Both the position numbers and the translations under genes were made by a program. This document shows positions 63,039 through 64,000 of a stretch of DNA of 64,000 nucleotides, one piece after another; the stretch's first letter is position 1; the number at the start of each line of letters is the position of its first letter. The stretch comes from Corynebacterium sp. ACRPH. Its GTDB lineage: Bacteria > Actinomycetota > Actinomycetes > Mycobacteriales > Mycobacteriaceae. Below the pieces are notes generated by a model that saw only the letters and a list, made by a program, of their open reading frames with translations, was not told the origin of the DNA and did no database searches. The DNA lies in assembly GCF_022347285.1 (NCBI RefSeq), contig NZ_JAKRND010000001.1:157089-221088 (forward strand), in the 5' to 3' direction.

Positions 63039-63623
63039 CTAGTCGTCCTTCAAGTCGCGAAAGCGTGCGATGGCGATTGCCAAAGCACCCACAACTACGA
63101 CGATACCGCCCAAAGGCAATAACCAAGAAGGAACACTCAGGGACTGCTCCCCCTGTGCCCCCTCCTCGGAGCCCCCTTCGGACTGGCTTCCGCCGCTGCT
63201 GCTACCTTCGCCGCCATCCGCGGAAGCCAGATTGAACTTCAGGCTGCCACGGGTGGAGTGACCGTCGGAGCTAGTGATCTGGTAGCCAACGGTGTACTCG
63301 CCACCGTCCTTCTTCTCCTGCACATCAGCCGGAACATCGACGGACAACTCCCGGCCATCGGCCGTCGGCTCGTCGCGGAAAAGCACCTCACCATCGTGCG
63401 ACAGCGCGATGGTGTTGAAGCCCTCCTGCGGCTCGCCCGAGAAATTCAGGACGATCTTTTCCGGCAGATGATCGACCGTGGAGTTGGCCTCCGGGGTGGA
63501 CTTCACCACGACGTCATGGGCAGAGGCTGGAGCACTGAAACCCACGGAAACGGCGGCAACCATTCCAGACGCCGCGAGGATGCGGGCGAAGGGGCGTCCA
63601 AAAGAAGAAAAACGGCGAGGCAT
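63039..63623 (-). CDS. CopC-domain copper-binding protein, membrane-anchored
   Basis: A 194-residue exported protein. The ATG at 63623 opens a Sec signal cut near APASA, leaving His36 as mature N terminus (HDVVVKSTPEANSTV), the usual first ligand of a CopC Cu(II) site. The second ligand region YQITSSDGHSTRGSLKF is present. A Gly/Ser/Glu linker and one C-terminal transmembrane helix (about residues 165-186) follow. No CopD-like domain is fused. First gene of the cluster copC - lipoprotein - PCu(A)C - Dyp; a CsoR-like palindrome lies about 130 bp upstream. Confidence 0.88.
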   Translation of the reverse strand: MPRRFSSFGRPFARILAASGMVAAVSVGFSAPASAHDVVVKSTPEANSTVDHLPEKIVLNFSGEPQEGFNTIALSHDGEVLFRDEPTADGRELSVDVPADVQEKKDGGEYTVGYQITSSDGHSTRGSLKFNLASADGGEGSSSGGSQSEGGSEEGAQGEQSLSVPSWLLPLGGIVVVVGALAIAIARFRDLKDD

Positions 63624-63749
63624 GTAAACGGTGAACCTTTCTGTCACGACACTGCTGACACCATAGCGCCGAAAAGACTGAGCTCAATCCTGCGAGTTTT
63701 CCAGCGCTGTGGAAGTAGTCGGGCACCGCGGGCAAAGAGTTCCCAGGCC

Positions 63750-63768
63750 ATACCCCCTCGGGGGGTGT
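63750..63768. promoter_or_regulatory. CsoR-like palindromic operator
   Basis: ATACCCC-CTCGG-GGGGTGT: 7-bp arms with one mismatch around a GC-rich centre. This resembles copper-responsive CsoR operators (TACCCC...GGGGTA type). It lies about 127 bp upstream of copC, consistent with copper control of the cluster, though it could equally have served a divergent gene now lost. Confidence 0.5.
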
Positions 63769-63843
63769 CCCTATGTTTTTGTCAAGCGTCAGGCCGATGT
63801 TGACGAGTACAGTCTTGGGAGTAGTTTCTTAGGCGTGCCTAGG

Positions 63844-63876
63844 AGCCGACCAGCGTGTGCTGGTCGGCTTCGTTTT
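63844..63876 (+). terminator. Intrinsic terminator-like hairpin beside the IS end
   Basis: Perfect 11-bp stem AGCCGACCAGC/GCTGGTCGGCT with loop GTGT, followed on the plus strand by TCGTTTT. It points toward the transposase 3' end. It may terminate a plus-strand transcript or be part of the structured non-coding end of the IS. Confidence 0.65.
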
Positions 63877-63881
63877 GGGCT

Positions 63882-64000
63882 TTATGCGGCGACGGGGCGT
63901 GGCGGGATTTCGCGGAAGAACTCCTTGTTTTTCAGCATCGCGTAGATGACATTGCATCGGCGTCGTGCCAGGCAGATGACTGCTGCGTTGTGGCGTTTTC
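63882..64000 (-). CDS. IS110-family transposase, C-terminal end (cut by right edge)
   Basis: An open minus-strand frame enters from the right edge and ends with TAA at 63882-63884. The visible 38 residues read KRHNAAVICLARRRCNVIYA and continue MLKNKEFFREIPPRPVAA, matching the conserved C-terminal HNAALICLARRRxxVxYAML block of IS110-family DEDD transposases/recombinases. Nothing more of the element is in the window, so completeness and subgroup (IS110 or IS1111) cannot be judged. Confidence 0.85.
   Translation of the reverse strand, partial: KRHNAAVICLARRRCNVIYAMLKNKEFFREIPPRPVAA

Larger units (their letters stand above)
63624..63881. other. Intergenic region between copC and the IS110-type transposase end
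   Basis: 258 bp without a convincing gene. It holds the copC upstream region, a CsoR-like palindrome, a weak plus-strand promoter-like pair TTGACG (63800-63805) and TAGTTT (63822-63827), and a strong hairpin with T run. Part of it may be the non-coding end of the insertion element; the boundary cannot be placed because IS110-type elements often lack terminal inverted repeats. Confidence 0.5.

Overview
The window is a dense, almost entirely minus-strand block of housekeeping genes from a high-GC Gram-positive bacterium. Gene content and order (mihF-gmk-rpoZ-coaBC-metK, aroCKBQ-pepQ-efp-nusB, secDF-lipoprotein-apt-rel, thrS-HIT-pgsA-patA-pimA) point to Corynebacterium. PatA/PimA lipid biosynthesis, the actinobacterial integration host factor, an McbR-type operator at metK and TAnnnT -10 boxes agree with this. 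The species is not certain; a member of the lipophilic C. jeikeium-like group is plausible. No rRNA, tRNA or CRISPR array was recognised.

Layout, left to right. 1-3.1 kb: 3' part of priA (cut by the left edge) and metK. 3.1-5.6 kb: coaBC, rpoZ, gmk, mihF. 6.0-14.4 kb: pyrimidine operon pyrR-pyrB-pyrC-carA-carB-pyrF with a PyrR-box-like leader. 14.5-20.3 kb: nusB, efp, pepQ and the shikimate genes aroQ-aroB-aroK-aroC. 20.4-30.9 kb: orphan prepilin peptidase, aroE, mltG, ruvX, alaS, rarA, a divergent phosphotransferase, aspS. 31.0-37.0 kb: a plus-strand zinc metallopeptidase, then two surface enzymes (a NucH-like nuclease and a UshA-like 5'-nucleotidase) that look like an insertion into a block otherwise syntenic with mycobacteria. 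37.3-51.2 kb: hisS, a beta-lactamase-fold hydrolase, a membrane-anchored cyclophilin (plus strand), rel, apt, a DciAE-type lipoprotein, secF-secD-yajC, ruvB-ruvA-ruvC. 51.2-60.5 kb: yebC, pdxT-tesB-pdxS, and the phosphatidylinositol mannoside genes running down from thrS. 60.6-63.6 kb: a copper/haem cluster read copC, small lipoprotein, PCu(A)C chaperone, Dyp peroxidase. 63.9-64.0 kb: the 3' end of an IS110-family transposase cut by the right edge.

Together the genes cover UMP, chorismate, PLP and SAM synthesis, tRNA charging, Holliday junction processing, protein export, the stringent response, PI/PIM lipid synthesis, surface phosphate scavenging and extracytoplasmic copper handling. Regulatory signals read from the sequence include an McbR-type operator on the metK -10 box, a PyrR-like site in front of pyrR, a mihF promoter, a CsoR-like palindrome upstream of copC, an inverted pair of DnaA-box sequences before the prepilin peptidase gene, and an intrinsic terminator after hisS.

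The most unusual signal is a dispersed, gene-independent DNA motif: GGCGTCA-A-T-A followed by an A-rich tract (equivalently a T-rich tract then ATTGACGCC). It recurs about ten times, both inside unrelated genes in different reading frames and between genes. I know of no described function for it.
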